A model generated the notes under the pieces. That model was not told where the DNA came from, made no database searches, and saw nothing but the letters and a program-made list of their open reading frames with translations. From Actinoplanes subtropicus (GTDB lineage Bacteria > Actinomycetota > Actinomycetes > Mycobacteriales > Micromonosporaceae), in contig NZ_JOJL01000003.1 of assembly GCF_000721705.1 (NCBI RefSeq), positions 62,001 through 126,000 of the forward strand: DNA of 64,000 nucleotides, in the 5' to 3' direction. The position numbers were made by a program, and so were the translations under genes. Positions 42,193 to 50,869 of this stretch are shown piece by piece; position 1 is the first letter of the stretch; each line of letters begins with the position of its first letter.

Positions 42193-43338
42193 TCAGCCCA
42201 ACCGGAACCGCGGCCCGTAGAAGACCGGCGCCGACAGGTCGGTGTAGCGGACCAGGAAGCCGAACTCCTCGGGGTAGAGCTCCGGCAGCCGGTCGATCAG
42301 CGGGCGCGGGATCTCCCGGCGCATGAAGGTGAACGACGAGAACACCCGCAGCTTGGTCATCGCCTCGACGGCCTGGCCGAAGGTGGGCCAGATCTGGTCC
42401 ACCGGCCCGACCCACATCTTCTGCAGTGCGTCGAGCATGCCCCGGTAGATCTCGTCGAACGCGGCCAGCTCGCCGGCCACCGCGTCCGCGTCCGGGTCGA
42501 GCCGGACGATCCGCTCGTAGCCGTCGGACGGCACCGCCAGCGTGTTGATCACCTCGGGCCAGGGAATCTCCGCGCCGGCGAAGAACAGCGGCTCGGTCTC
42601 CCGGGTCAGCGCGGTGCCGCCCGGGTCGTGGTACGTCGCGCCGTAGTACAGCTCGGCGAACCGCCCGTAGTGCGACTCCTCGTTCTGGAACTCCGGACCG
42701 GCGGTCAGCCGGCCGGCCGGCGAGCCCTCGCCCTGCTCGAGGATCTCGTCGATGCCCCGGTTGAGCTGCTCGATCGGGTCCATCGGCAGGTCCGGCGAGA
42801 ACGTGTTGAAGCCGATGTTGTCGCCGACCTGGTTGGCCGGCCCACCGCCGGCGAAGGCGGCCCGCACCTCGTCGGCGTTCCCGTTGATCGCGTCCTTGAT
42901 CGCCAGGTAGAGACGCCCGATGGTCGGGTAGCTCTCGGCCGTGTGCTCGGGCGCGAGCAGGAAGAACGGCGCCTCCAGCCGCATGAAGTTGGCGAGCTGC
43001 CGCTTGGACAGCTTGGCCAGCCCCACCTGCAGGTCCGGCTCGACCCCGCCGGGCAGGCCGAAGCGCGGGTAGCCGGGGTCGAGGTCACGGATGCGCGGCG
43101 TGCCGCCGAGCGCGGAGAGCATGTTGGCGGCGATGGCCATGTGCACCATCTCCTCCATCAGCACGCTGCGGATGACGTTGTACGTGGTGTAGTTCTGCAC
43201 TTCCAGGGACAGCATCGCGGCCGTGTAGAGCGGCAGCGTCGAGTGCTCCAGGGCGATCGCGGACTGCAGCGCCTCGCGCAGCCAGGCGACATCGCGATGC
43301 GCCGGCGCGGTGGCGATCTGCTCGACGGCGGTGGTCAT
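42193..43338 (-). CDS. Ferritin-like protein (VioB/imine-dimer synthase type)
   Basis: A 381-aa ferritin-like domain protein. Residues 20-75 hold the first helix pair with the metal ligands E..., LEHSTLPLYTAAML and EEMVHMAIAANMLSALGG (ExxH), and further ligands follow in FQNEESHYGRFAELYYGA. The group (ferritin-like in VioB/RebD-like proteins) has a di-iron site, here probably for oxidation or oxidative-stress protection. ATG 43338 has GGAGGAGGA. Third gene of an operon with DJ-1 and ABM-VOC proteins, after a hairpin that may reduce read-through. Confidence 0.82.
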   Translation of the reverse strand: MTTAVEQIATAPAHRDVAWLREALQSAIALEHSTLPLYTAAMLSLEVQNYTTYNVIRSVLMEEMVHMAIAANMLSALGGTPRIRDLDPGYPRFGLPGGVEPDLQVGLAKLSKRQLANFMRLEAPFFLLAPEHTAESYPTIGRLYLAIKDAINGNADEVRAAFAGGGPANQVGDNIGFNTFSPDLPMDPIEQLNRGIDEILEQGEGSPAGRLTAGPEFQNEESHYGRFAELYYGATYHDPGGTALTRETEPLFFAGAEIPWPEVINTLAVPSDGYERIVRLDPDADAVAGELAAFDEIYRGMLDALQKMWVGPVDQIWPTFGQAVEAMTKLRVFSSFTFMRREIPRPLIDRLPELYPEEFGFLVRYTDLSAPVFYGPRFRLG

Positions 43339-43365
43339 GGTCCTCCTCCTCGGGATACGCAAAGA

Positions 43366-43393
43366 GGCGGGGGCAGCGACCGCTGCCCCCGCC
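43366..43393 (-). terminator. Intra-operon hairpin before the ferritin-like gene
   Basis: GGCGGGGGCAG/CTGCCCCCGCC, 11-13 bp stem, between the ABM-VOC stop and the ferritin-like ATG. Could be a partial terminator or stabilise the upstream mRNA. Confidence 0.65.
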
Positions 43394-43400
43394 GGAAAAC

Positions 43401-44177
43401 TCAGCCGCCGATGCCGCCCGGGAATTTGCCGGTACGCACCCACTCGGTGAGGGGCTCGCGGTCGCTGATGTCGACGTACTCGATCCGGCCGCCGAACAGG
43501 TCCGGTCCCGTGATCATGGCGAACGGCGGGCTGTCGCCGTCCATCCGGAACAGCGCGTCGATCGCCACGTCCTGGGCCCGCAACTGCTCGAGCCGGCCGG
43601 CCATGTCCGACTCGTAGAGGCCGTAGTAGAGGATGCCGCCGCACTGGGCCGCCGACACGATGCCGTCGCCCTCGGCCTGGATCAGCTCGTAGTAGGGCGG
43701 CTCGGTCATCGACATGACGGCGGTCAGCTTGAACTCGTGCGGCTCCGGGTCCTCGAGCCGGGGCACGTCGAAGACGGCCGGCTCGGTGAACTTGACCCCC
43801 AGCACCTCGGAGTACCGCGCGACCGCCTTCTCCAGATCCGGCACCACGATGCCGGTGTGGAAGAACGCGGTCGGCGGCGGCGGAGCCACCAGGTCGCGGT
43901 GCACCTGTACGGCCGGCGCCTCGAGCAGGCACTCCATCAGCTCCGGGATGAAGTCCCGCAGGTAGGGCGTCGACTGATGCAGGCGCAGCGCCTCGTCGTC
44001 GCGATATTTCTCGATCACCGTACGGGTGCGGCCGTCACCTTCGACCGGCGTCACGTACTCGAAGGCGACGCAGCCCTGCTCGGCGCCGAGCACCTGCCCG
44101 GTCAGCTTGGCCATCAGCCGGTCGAGCGCGGCCTCCTTGCCGGGCCTGACCTTCTGGACCGCGGTTACCGTGATCAC
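43401..44177 (-). CDS. Fusion of ABM monooxygenase-like and VOC domains
   Basis: A 258-aa protein. Residues about 1-95 are a ferredoxin-like antibiotic-biosynthesis-monooxygenase domain (ITVTAVQKVRPGKEAALDRL, GCVAFEYVTPVEG, RTRTVIEKYRDDEALRLHQS, ending YLRDFIPELMEC). Residues about 105-250 are a vicinal-oxygen-chelate (glyoxalase) domain (FHTGIVVPDLEKAVARYSEV, GGRIEYVDIS). Both folds often act on quinones or reactive carbonyls. GTG 44177 overlaps the DJ-1 stop (GTGA), so translation is coupled. Substrate unknown. Confidence 0.83.
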   Translation of the reverse strand: MITVTAVQKVRPGKEAALDRLMAKLTGQVLGAEQGCVAFEYVTPVEGDGRTRTVIEKYRDDEALRLHQSTPYLRDFIPELMECLLEAPAVQVHRDLVAPPPPTAFFHTGIVVPDLEKAVARYSEVLGVKFTEPAVFDVPRLEDPEPHEFKLTAVMSMTEPPYYELIQAEGDGIVSAAQCGGILYYGLYESDMAGRLEQLRAQDVAIDALFRMDGDSPPFAMITGPDLFGGRIEYVDISDREPLTEWVRTGKFPGGIGG

Positions 44178-44908
44178 TTGGCCTGCTCGGGCAGCAGCAT
44201 CGGCTGGAAGAAGTCCTGGAACAGCGGCTCCAGGTCGGGGTGGTAGTAGAACTCCGGCCCGGCCTCGTTGAAGATCTGCTCGCCGATGCCGCCGAGGGTG
44301 TCGAACATCATCGCGACGATGGTGCCGACCTCCCGTCCCCAGTAGTGCGCGACCAGCGCGACCGTGCTGCCGTTGACGCCGTACGAGCCGGTCGTGGTCC
44401 ACAGTTTCTGGTCGGGCAGGCCCAGCCACATCTTGCGCGGCTGCGGGACGGTCGTGCCCTCCTCCCGCATGCCCCGGGTCACCGCGGCCACGCAGGTGAC
44501 CGGGTTGCTGCCGAGGATGCCGGCGCGGTGCAGGATGCCGACGCCCGAGCAGTTCGCCGCGATGATCTTGCCGGCCTCGTGGTGACGGCGGATCGTGCCG
44601 AGCATCCGGTCGTCGAGCGTCATCTTGCCCGAGCCCACGCCGCCCGGGATGTAGAGCAGGTCGAACAGGTCGTTCTCGGTGAGGACGGCGTCCGCCACGA
44701 CCTGGGTGCCCATCTGCATCTTGACGATGCCCGGGTCGAGCGAGACGAACTTGACGTCGATGTTCCTCGCCGGCTCGGACCGCGGCCAGGGCGAGATCTG
44801 GCCGGCGAGCACCATCTGCGCGCCCTTGAAGATCTCCAGCGGGGTGATCGTGTCCTGCTCGCTGCAGCTCTCGTAACCCACGACGGCGACGCTCTGGATT
44901 TCGGTCAT
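44174..44908 (-). CDS. DJ-1/PfpI-family protein, AraC-N/isonitrile hydratase-like
   Basis: A 244-aa class-I glutamine-amidotransferase-like protein with nucleophile Cys in AANCSGVGILHRAG and LYIPGGVGSGKM. Close in outline to DJ-1 proteins acting on isonitriles or electrophiles, but reaction unknown. ATG 44908 (MTEIQSV) has GGGGAG; the frame extends upstream only over the promoter. First gene of the operon DJ-1, ABM-VOC, ferritin-like; its promoter is site B of the island. Confidence 0.85.
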   Translation of the reverse strand: MTEIQSVAVVGYESCSEQDTITPLEIFKGAQMVLAGQISPWPRSEPARNIDVKFVSLDPGIVKMQMGTQVVADAVLTENDLFDLLYIPGGVGSGKMTLDDRMLGTIRRHHEAGKIIAANCSGVGILHRAGILGSNPVTCVAAVTRGMREEGTTVPQPRKMWLGLPDQKLWTTTGSYGVNGSTVALVAHYWGREVGTIVAMMFDTLGGIGEQIFNEAGPEFYYHPDLEPLFQDFFQPMLLPEQAK

Positions 44909-44945
44909 TGCGTACTCCCCTTGGACTCGTGCGGTGAGGAGGCCG

Positions 44946-45001
44946 ACGCTAGGGGCGCGCGGATCGACCGTCCTGAGTACGCATGGCGGAGGATTACTCA
45001 C
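44946..45001 (-). promoter_or_regulatory. Island-type promoter of the DJ-1/ABM-VOC/ferritin operon (site B)
   Basis: Minus strand: GTGAGTAA (45001-44994), 13-bp spacer, GTACTCAG (44980-44973), then -10 TAGCGT (44951-44946), first base to first base again 29 bp apart. The sequence after the half-site, GACGGTCGATC, resembles those of sites C and D. Leader about 30 nt with a ribosome binding site. Confidence 0.7.
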
Positions 45002-45022
45002 CCCGGCCGGGACGACTACCCG

Positions 45023-45748
45023 TCAGAACTTGTCGAGCGGGTGGATCTTCGGGGCGATCGCGGAGTTGAGCTGCAGAAGAACGATGAAACCGATGCCCAC
45101 GTACGTGTTCCACACGCCCAGCAGCACACCGGCGAAGTAGAGGCTCTGCGCGATCACGATCCGCCGCTCGGCGCTGCGCCGCATCTCCGGGTCCCGGTCC
45201 TCGCGCAGCAGCCCGGCCCGCTCGGCGTAGCGCAGCGCGGCCAGCAACAGCAGGCCTAGCAGCAGCAGGTTGAGCCAGTAGACGACCAGCGCCAGCCGGA
45301 ACGTCATGTACTCGGCCAGCAGCGCCGTCGAGAACGGCATGAACGAGACACCGAGCAGGAACGCCAGATGCAGCCAGGTCAGCTCCCGGTTGCTGCGGAC
45401 ACAGTGGTTGAGCTGGGTCTGCTGGCCGACCCAGAACATGCCCAGGGTGAGGAAGCTCAGCGCGAACGCCAGCGCGCTCGGGCCCACCTTCAGCAGCGCG
45501 TGCCACAGGGCGCTCTCGGCGTTCAGGGCGCCGGCGTGCCACATCGGGACCTGCCGGTGCACCTCGTCGAGCACCGGCACCTTCAGGTCGAGCACGAGCA
45601 GGGTCAGGGTGACGGCGAAGATGCCGTCGCTGATCGCCGCGAGCCGTTCCACGCTGCCGCCCGCGATCCGGTGGTACAGCGTGTGGTGCCGCCGGTGGTG
45701 CCGGTCGTCCCCGGGTTCGTCGAGATCGTCCAGGCCGGGCGAGTCCAT
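45023..45748 (-). CDS. TMEM175-family (DUF1211) membrane protein
   Basis: A 241-aa protein with the TMEM175 signature (AAISDGIFAVTLTLLVLDLK, the bacterial FSDGxFAIAxTLLVL motif with Ile replacing Phe) and about six membrane segments (ALAFALSFLTLGMFWVGQQ; YWLNLLLLGLLLLAALRYA). Bacterial members form potassium-selective leak channels. ATG 45748 is used; GTG 45754 would overlap the stop of the SDR gene by 4 bp. Cotranscribed with the upstream SDR gene. Confidence 0.85.
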   Translation of the reverse strand: MDSPGLDDLDEPGDDRHHRRHHTLYHRIAGGSVERLAAISDGIFAVTLTLLVLDLKVPVLDEVHRQVPMWHAGALNAESALWHALLKVGPSALAFALSFLTLGMFWVGQQTQLNHCVRSNRELTWLHLAFLLGVSFMPFSTALLAEYMTFRLALVVYWLNLLLLGLLLLAALRYAERAGLLREDRDPEMRRSAERRIVIAQSLYFAGVLLGVWNTYVGIGFIVLLQLNSAIAPKIHPLDKF

Positions 45749-45750
45749 CG

Positions 45751-46455
45751 TCACCCGGCCTGCCCGACCGGACGCACCACGACGGTGTTCACGTCGACGC
45801 CGGCCGGCTGGGTGAGCGCCCAGGCGACGGTGGCCGCGATGTCGTCGGCGGAGAGCACCACCCGCGGGGCCTCCGTCCAGAACGGCGTGTCCACCGGGCC
45901 GGGCGCGATCAGCGTGACGCCGATGCCCGCCCCGGTCACCATGAGGCGCACGTTTTCCGCCATGCCGGTGATCGCCCACTTGGTCACCGAATACATGTTG
46001 CCGGGGGTGTGCTCGAGGCCGGCCACGCTGCCCATCAGCACGATGCGGCCGCGGCTCGCGGTGAGCGCCGGCAGCGCGGCCCGCACCAGCAGGGCCGGGC
46101 CGAGCACGTTGGTCAGCATCATCTCGCGCCACCGCGCCGGGTCGCCCTCGGCGATCGTGTCGTGGGTGGACAGCCCGGCGTTGGCGACCACGTGGTCGAG
46201 CCGGCCGAACCGCTCGACCGTCGCGGCGACCGCGGCCTCGACCGGCCCCGGCTCCGCGGCGTCGGCGACGACGGTCAGCAGCCGGTCGGCGGCGGCCGCC
46301 TCGGCGGCGAATTTCTCCAGCCGGGCCGCCTCCCGGCCGGTGATCGCGACCCGGCCGCCGGCGGCGAGCAGGCGCCGGGTGGTGGCGGCGCCTATACCGC
46401 TACCGCCGCCGGTAATCAAGGTAACCGGCGCGTCGCTGACCGTGACGATACTCAT
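45751..46455 (-). CDS. SDR-family oxidoreductase
   Basis: A 234-aa classical short-chain dehydrogenase: TGGGSGIGAATTRR (TGxxxGIG), NAG in VVANAGLS, catalytic Ser in LMGSVAGLE, and YSVTK, then PGPVDTPFW. It is 46-118 bp from neighbours and probably forms an operon with the TMEM175 gene. Substrate unknown. Confidence 0.88.
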   Translation of the reverse strand: MSIVTVSDAPVTLITGGGSGIGAATTRRLLAAGGRVAITGREAARLEKFAAEAAAADRLLTVVADAAEPGPVEAAVAATVERFGRLDHVVANAGLSTHDTIAEGDPARWREMMLTNVLGPALLVRAALPALTASRGRIVLMGSVAGLEHTPGNMYSVTKWAITGMAENVRLMVTGAGIGVTLIAPGPVDTPFWTEAPRVVLSADDIAATVAWALTQPAGVDVNTVVVRPVGQAG

Positions 46456-46572
46456 GCCGACTCTCCCGTGCGATGTGGACGGATAGGTCCGGGCGCGCCA
46501 GGTTTCTGCGGAAGCTCCGCGCCCAACCGTCTCATTACGATGACCCTGTGATCAATACGGCTGATAACGTGA

Positions 46573-47274
46573 TCAAAGGTTCGGGGTGCTCTCCGCCGGG
46601 CCGAGAACCTCGGCCACCGCGCGCCCGGCCGCGGCCGCCGAGGCGGGGTTCTGCCCGGTCACCAGTCGGCCGTCGACCACCACGTGCTCGGTGAACTCGG
46701 GGGCCGGCTCATGCTTCGCCCCCCGCTCGGTCAGCGCGTCCGCCAGCAGGAAGGGCACCACGTCGGTGAGGCCGGCGGCCCGCTCCTCGGCGTTGGTGAA
46801 GGCGGCGACCCGCTTGCCCGCGACCAGCGGGCTGCCGTCGGCGAGCGTCACGTCCACCAGGCCGGCCGGCCCGTGGCAGACCGCGCCGACGACGCCACCG
46901 GCCTCGTAGATGTCGCCCGCGAGCCCGGCAAGCGTCGCGTTGCCGCGGAAATCCCACATCGTGCCGTGGCCGCCGGCGAAGAAGATCGCGTCGTAGGCCG
47001 CCGCGTCGACCGCCTCGGGCCGGCGGGTGTCGGCGAGCTGCTCGCTCATCGCCGGGTCGTCGAGGAAGGCCCGCTGCACCGGGTCGTCGAGATCGGCGCC
47101 GTCGATCGGCGGCCGGCCGCCGGCCGGCGAGATCAGATCGACCGAGTAACCGGCGGCCGTCAACTCGTGCCACGGGTGGGCCGCCTCGGGCAGATAAAAA
47201 CCGGTGCTGCGACCGGTGTCGCCGAGCCGGTCATGACTGGTCAGAACGAGCAGGATTTTGCCGGTGTGCGTCAC
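46573..47274 (-). CDS. DJ-1/PfpI-family protein (Hsp31-like amidohydrolase type)
   Basis: A 233-aa protein opening KILLVLTSHDRLGDTGRSTG, typical of the DJ-1/Hsp31-like group (TSxxxxGxTGxxTG), with DAIFFAGGHGTMWDF and the nucleophile Cys in VGAVCHGPAGLVD. These act as glyoxalase III-like or protein/nucleotide deglycation enzymes. GTG 47274 has GGGGG upstream; ATG 47298 has no ribosome binding site. Divergent from a LysR gene, which probably controls it. Confidence 0.87.
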   Translation of the reverse strand: MTHTGKILLVLTSHDRLGDTGRSTGFYLPEAAHPWHELTAAGYSVDLISPAGGRPPIDGADLDDPVQRAFLDDPAMSEQLADTRRPEAVDAAAYDAIFFAGGHGTMWDFRGNATLAGLAGDIYEAGGVVGAVCHGPAGLVDVTLADGSPLVAGKRVAAFTNAEERAAGLTDVVPFLLADALTERGAKHEPAPEFTEHVVVDGRLVTGQNPASAAAAGRAVAEVLGPAESTPNL

Positions 47275-47406
47275 CGTGACCCCCGCAATTTTGAACATTA
47301 TTTCATTGATCGGCGTATACAAACCGGACACGCCACATTTAGACCCTAGGGCACCGGGCAAGAAAGGTCCAGGAACAGAAAATGAATGGGCGTCATAGGA
47401 TTTTTG

Positions 47407-48333
47407 ATGGATGATTCGACGAATCCCGGCGGCGGCGTGGACCTGTCTTTGGTGAGTACGTTTCTGGCGGTCTACCGGGCCGGTTCGCTCACCGGGGCGG
47501 CGCCGCAGCTCGGCCTTTCCCAGCCCACCGTCACCGCGCAGATCAAGACGCTCGAGGCTCAGCTCGGGCAGCAGCTCTTCGAGCGCGGGCCGCGCGGCGT
47601 GGCGCCGACCATGGCCGCCGATGAGCTCGCCGGCCAGGTGGCGCTGCACATCGACGCGCTGACCGCGGCGACGCAGCGCAGCATCGCCGGCGACTCGCCG
47701 TTCAAGTCCTCGGTGCACCTGGGCGGGCCGGCCGAGATGACCGCGATGCGCGCCCTGCCGTCGCTGGCTCCCCTGGTCAACCAGGGCCTGCGGCTGCGGG
47801 TCACGCTGGGGCTCGCCGAGGACCTGTTGGCCGGCCTGCCGACCGGGCGCTACGACATCGTGGTCTCGACGATCCGGCCGCGCGGCGCGTCGCTGGTCGG
47901 CGAGCCGCTCTTCGAGGAGGAGTTCGTGCTGGTCGCGGCGCCGTCGACGGCCACGCGGATCGACCAGCGGCGGCTCGCCGACGACCCGGCCTGCGCGCTG
48001 AGCGGGCTGCCATTGATCGCGTATGCGGAGCATCTGCCGATCATCCGGCGGTACTGGCGGCAGGTCTTCGGGCAGCGGCCCGCGCAGAACATCGCGGTCG
48101 TCGTGCCCGACCTGCGCGCCGTGCTGGCCATAGTGGCGGCCGGGGCGGGCGCCAGCGTGCTGCCGCACTACCTCTGCGCCCCGGAGCTGAAGAACGGCGA
48201 CCTCGTCTCGTTGATCACCCCGGAGGCGGCGCCGACCAACACGGTCTTCCTCGTGACCCGGTCCGGCGCCACCGCGTTCCCGCACATCGCGGCGGTGCGG
48301 GAGCGGCTGCTCGACGAGGCCCGCACCTGGTGA
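47407..48333 (+). CDS. LysR-family transcriptional regulator
   Basis: A 308-aa LysR regulator: N-terminal winged HTH (STFLAVYRAGSLTGAAPQLG, LSQPTVTAQIKTLEAQLG) and a substrate-binding domain (YDIVVSTIRPRGASLVGEPL). ATG 47407 has AGGA at a good distance; ATG 47386 does not. Divergent from the Hsp31-like gene across a 130-bp AT-rich gap, the usual LysR arrangement. Confidence 0.88.
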   Translation: MDDSTNPGGGVDLSLVSTFLAVYRAGSLTGAAPQLGLSQPTVTAQIKTLEAQLGQQLFERGPRGVAPTMAADELAGQVALHIDALTAATQRSIAGDSPFKSSVHLGGPAEMTAMRALPSLAPLVNQGLRLRVTLGLAEDLLAGLPTGRYDIVVSTIRPRGASLVGEPLFEEEFVLVAAPSTATRIDQRRLADDPACALSGLPLIAYAEHLPIIRRYWRQVFGQRPAQNIAVVVPDLRAVLAIVAAGAGASVLPHYLCAPELKNGDLVSLITPEAAPTNTVFLVTRSGATAFPHIAAVRERLLDEARTW

Positions 48334-48351
48334 CCAGCGGGCCCGGCGAGA

Positions 48352-48660
48352 TCAGCGGTAGCCGATCACCGCGGCACACTCGCCGGGCAGCTCCACCGCG
48401 TCGGCGTTGAGCGTGACGCCGAGCCGCGAGGCGATCAGCACGCCCCGCGGCCACGGCGGCACGGCGATCCGGCGCCGCCCGGCGGCGAGGTTGGCGATCA
48501 CCAAGAAGTCGTCCGGGCACAGCTCGGGATGCCGCGCGCGCAGGGCCAGCAGCCGCCGGTGGTAGTCGAGCAGCTCGCGGTCGGCCGGCTGCCGGACCGC
48601 CGACGGGAACGGCCCGGCCAGCAGCAGGGTGGCGCGCAGGCGGGCCAGCCGCAGCAGTCG
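48352..48660 (-). pseudogene. C-terminal remnant of a GH13 trehalohydrolase/amylase gene
   Basis: LARLRATLLLAGPFPSAV and then LLDYHRRLLALRARHPELC with a final beta-sandwich strand set (VIANLAAGRRRIAVP, VLIASRLGV, LPGECAAVIGYR) match the end of maltooligosyltrehalose trehalohydrolase (TreZ)-like proteins; the segment that should lie between the first two pieces, with FMGEEWGA, is gone. No N-terminal part is present. It follows glgX, as treXYZ genes do. Confidence 0.6.
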
Positions 48661-48690
48661 TGCCCGCCCGGCATCGGCGGCGGCCCCGCT

Positions 48691-48724
48691 CGACGTGCCC
48701 GCCCCCAAGCGGGCGGGCACGTCG
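48691..48724. terminator. Terminator of the AGE-glgX operon
   Basis: Perfect 14-bp stem CGACGTGCCCGCCC/GGGCGGGCACGTCG, 6-base loop, 43 bp past the glgX stop. Confidence 0.8.
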
Positions 48725-48766
48725 GATTCATGACGGACGCGACCCGGGTGGCCGTCGTGCAGCACC

Positions 48767-50869
48767 TCAGGCTTTCCCGGACCGGTCGGCCGAGACCAGC
48801 ACCACCACGCTGCGCCCCTCGACCCGGTACGACGTCGCGGAGGAGAGCTCCTCCTCCTCGCCCGGCTCGGTGATGTCGTGCGGCGCCGCCAGGGCGGTGT
48901 CCACCGACCGGTACCAGCGGCGCCCGGCCACCGGCGGGATCTCGAACTCCAGCGGGTGGTCCTCCATGTTCATCATCACGTGCAGGTCGGCACCGTCGCC
49001 CGAGCTGCCCAGGGTGAACGCGAGGACGCCCGAGTTCGGGTCGTTGAAGCCGGGCTTGCCCAGCTCGCAGCCGTGCCACGACATGTCGGCCAGGCCCCGG
49101 TCGTTCACCTCGCCGGTGAAATAGCGGGCCCGGTGCAGCTCGGCATGGTCGCGCCGCTTGGCGATCAGCCGCGAGTAGAACCGGCCCAGACCGGCGTTGG
49201 TCGCGGTGAGCCGCCAGTCGAACCAGGTCAGCTCGTCGTCGTGGCAGTACGCGTTGTTGTTGCCCTGCTGCGTACGCCGGACCTCGTCGCCCGCCACGAT
49301 CATCGGCACGCCCTGGGAGAGCATCAGGATGGTGGCGAAGTTGCGGACCTGCCGCTCGCGCAGCGCCTCGACCGCCGGGTCGCCGGTCGGCCCCTCGACC
49401 CCGCAGTTCCAGCTCAGGTTGTTGTCGACGCCGTCCCGGTTGTCCTCGCCGTTCGCGTCGTTGTGCTTCCCGTTGTACGACACCAGGTCGTTCAGCGTGA
49501 ACCCGTCGTGCGCGGTGACGAAGTTGATGCCGTTGATCGGCGCCCGGCCGCCCGGCTGGTAGATGTCCGAGCTGCCGGCCATCCGGGTGGCGACCGCCCC
49601 GGTCAGCCCCCGGTCACCGCGGACGAACCGCCGGATGTCGTCGCGGAACCGGTCGTTCCACTGCGCCCAGCGCATCCCCGGGAAGTAGCCGACCTGGTAG
49701 AGGCCGGCCGCGTCCCACGGCTCCGCGATGATCTTCGTATCGGCCAGCGCCTCGGTCAGCTCGATGTGCCAGGGCACCGGCGCGTACGGCATCGGCGAAC
49801 CGTCCGGGCCACGGGAGAGGATCGACCCCTCGTCGAACCGGAAGCCGTCGACGTGCATCTCCCGGACCCAGTACTCCAGGCATTCGACGATCATCTTCTC
49901 GGCGATCGGGTGGTTGCAGTTGAGCGTGTTCCCGCAGCCCGAGTAGTCCATGTAGTACTGCCGGTCGGCCGGGAACAGGTGGTAGTAGACGTCGTTGGCC
50001 AGGCCCTTGTAGCTGATCGTCGGGCCCTGGTGGTTGCCCTCGCCGGTGTGGTTGAAGACCACGTCGAGGATCACCTCGATGCCGGCCGCGTGCAGCGCCT
50101 TGACCATGTCGCGGAACTCGCGCACCGGGTCGCCCTCGGCGGGGCTGACGCAGTAGCCGTCGTGCGGCGCGAAGAACGCCATCGGGCTGTAGCCCCAGTA
50201 GTTGGTCAGCCGGCTGCCGTCCGGCAGCGTCCGCTCCCCCTCGGTCTCGTCGAAGAGGAAGACCGGCATCAGCTCGACCGCGGTGATGCCCAGCTCCCGC
50301 AGGTACGGGATCTTGTCGATCACGCCGCGGAAGGTGCCCGGGTGGGCCACGCCGGAGGTCTTCGACCGGGTGAACCCGCCCACGTGCATCTCGTAGATGA
50401 CCGACTCGTGCATCGGCCGGTTGAGCGGCCGGTCGCCGGCCCAGTCGTAGTCCGAGGTGTCGATCACCGTGGACCGCATCGAGGTGGCCAGGTTGTCGCC
50501 GTCGCCGCAGGCGTCGCCGCGCCGCCAGAGCGCCTTGGTCACCCCCCGGGCGTACGGGTCGAGCAGCACCTTGTCCGGGTTGAAGCGATAGCCGTGTTCC
50601 GGCGTGCCGGCCGGACCGTCGACCCGGTACGCGTAGTGGGCCCCCGGGCGCAGTCCCCGCACGTACACATGCCAGAAGTTGAAGGTTCGGTTTTCGTCGG
50701 ACTGCAAGGGGATGGCCTGCACCGGCTCCACGTCGTCGTGCGCCGAGAAGAGCAGCAGCGTGACCGCGCTGGACCCCTCCGAGTAGACCGAGAAATTCAC
50801 GCCGGCCGGGTCGACCGTCGCGCCCAGCGGGTGAGCCTGCCCCTGCTCGACCTTGTAGAGACTGGTCAT
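48767..50869 (-). CDS. glgX: Glycogen debranching enzyme GlgX (GH13)
   Basis: A 700-aa isoamylase-type enzyme that removes alpha-1,6 branches from phosphorylase-limited glycogen. N-terminal CBM48-like domain (PLGATVDPAGVNFSVYSEGS), then the GH13 barrel: VILDVVFNHT, nucleophile Asp in DGFRFDEGSI, acid/base Glu in IAEPWDA and transition-state Asp in FVTAHDGF, ending with a beta-sandwich. ATG 50869 overlaps the AGE-STAS stop (ATGA), so the two are coupled. Control by site C is expected. Confidence 0.93.
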   Translation of the reverse strand: MTSLYKVEQGQAHPLGATVDPAGVNFSVYSEGSSAVTLLLFSAHDDVEPVQAIPLQSDENRTFNFWHVYVRGLRPGAHYAYRVDGPAGTPEHGYRFNPDKVLLDPYARGVTKALWRRGDACGDGDNLATSMRSTVIDTSDYDWAGDRPLNRPMHESVIYEMHVGGFTRSKTSGVAHPGTFRGVIDKIPYLRELGITAVELMPVFLFDETEGERTLPDGSRLTNYWGYSPMAFFAPHDGYCVSPAEGDPVREFRDMVKALHAAGIEVILDVVFNHTGEGNHQGPTISYKGLANDVYYHLFPADRQYYMDYSGCGNTLNCNHPIAEKMIVECLEYWVREMHVDGFRFDEGSILSRGPDGSPMPYAPVPWHIELTEALADTKIIAEPWDAAGLYQVGYFPGMRWAQWNDRFRDDIRRFVRGDRGLTGAVATRMAGSSDIYQPGGRAPINGINFVTAHDGFTLNDLVSYNGKHNDANGEDNRDGVDNNLSWNCGVEGPTGDPAVEALRERQVRNFATILMLSQGVPMIVAGDEVRRTQQGNNNAYCHDDELTWFDWRLTATNAGLGRFYSRLIAKRRDHAELHRARYFTGEVNDRGLADMSWHGCELGKPGFNDPNSGVLAFTLGSSGDGADLHVMMNMEDHPLEFEIPPVAGRRWYRSVDTALAAPHDITEPGEEEELSSATSYRVEGRSVVVLVSADRSGKA

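Noticed and set aside
47451..47458. GTGAGTAC as a regulon site
   Set aside because: Inside the LysR coding region and without a partner half-site.
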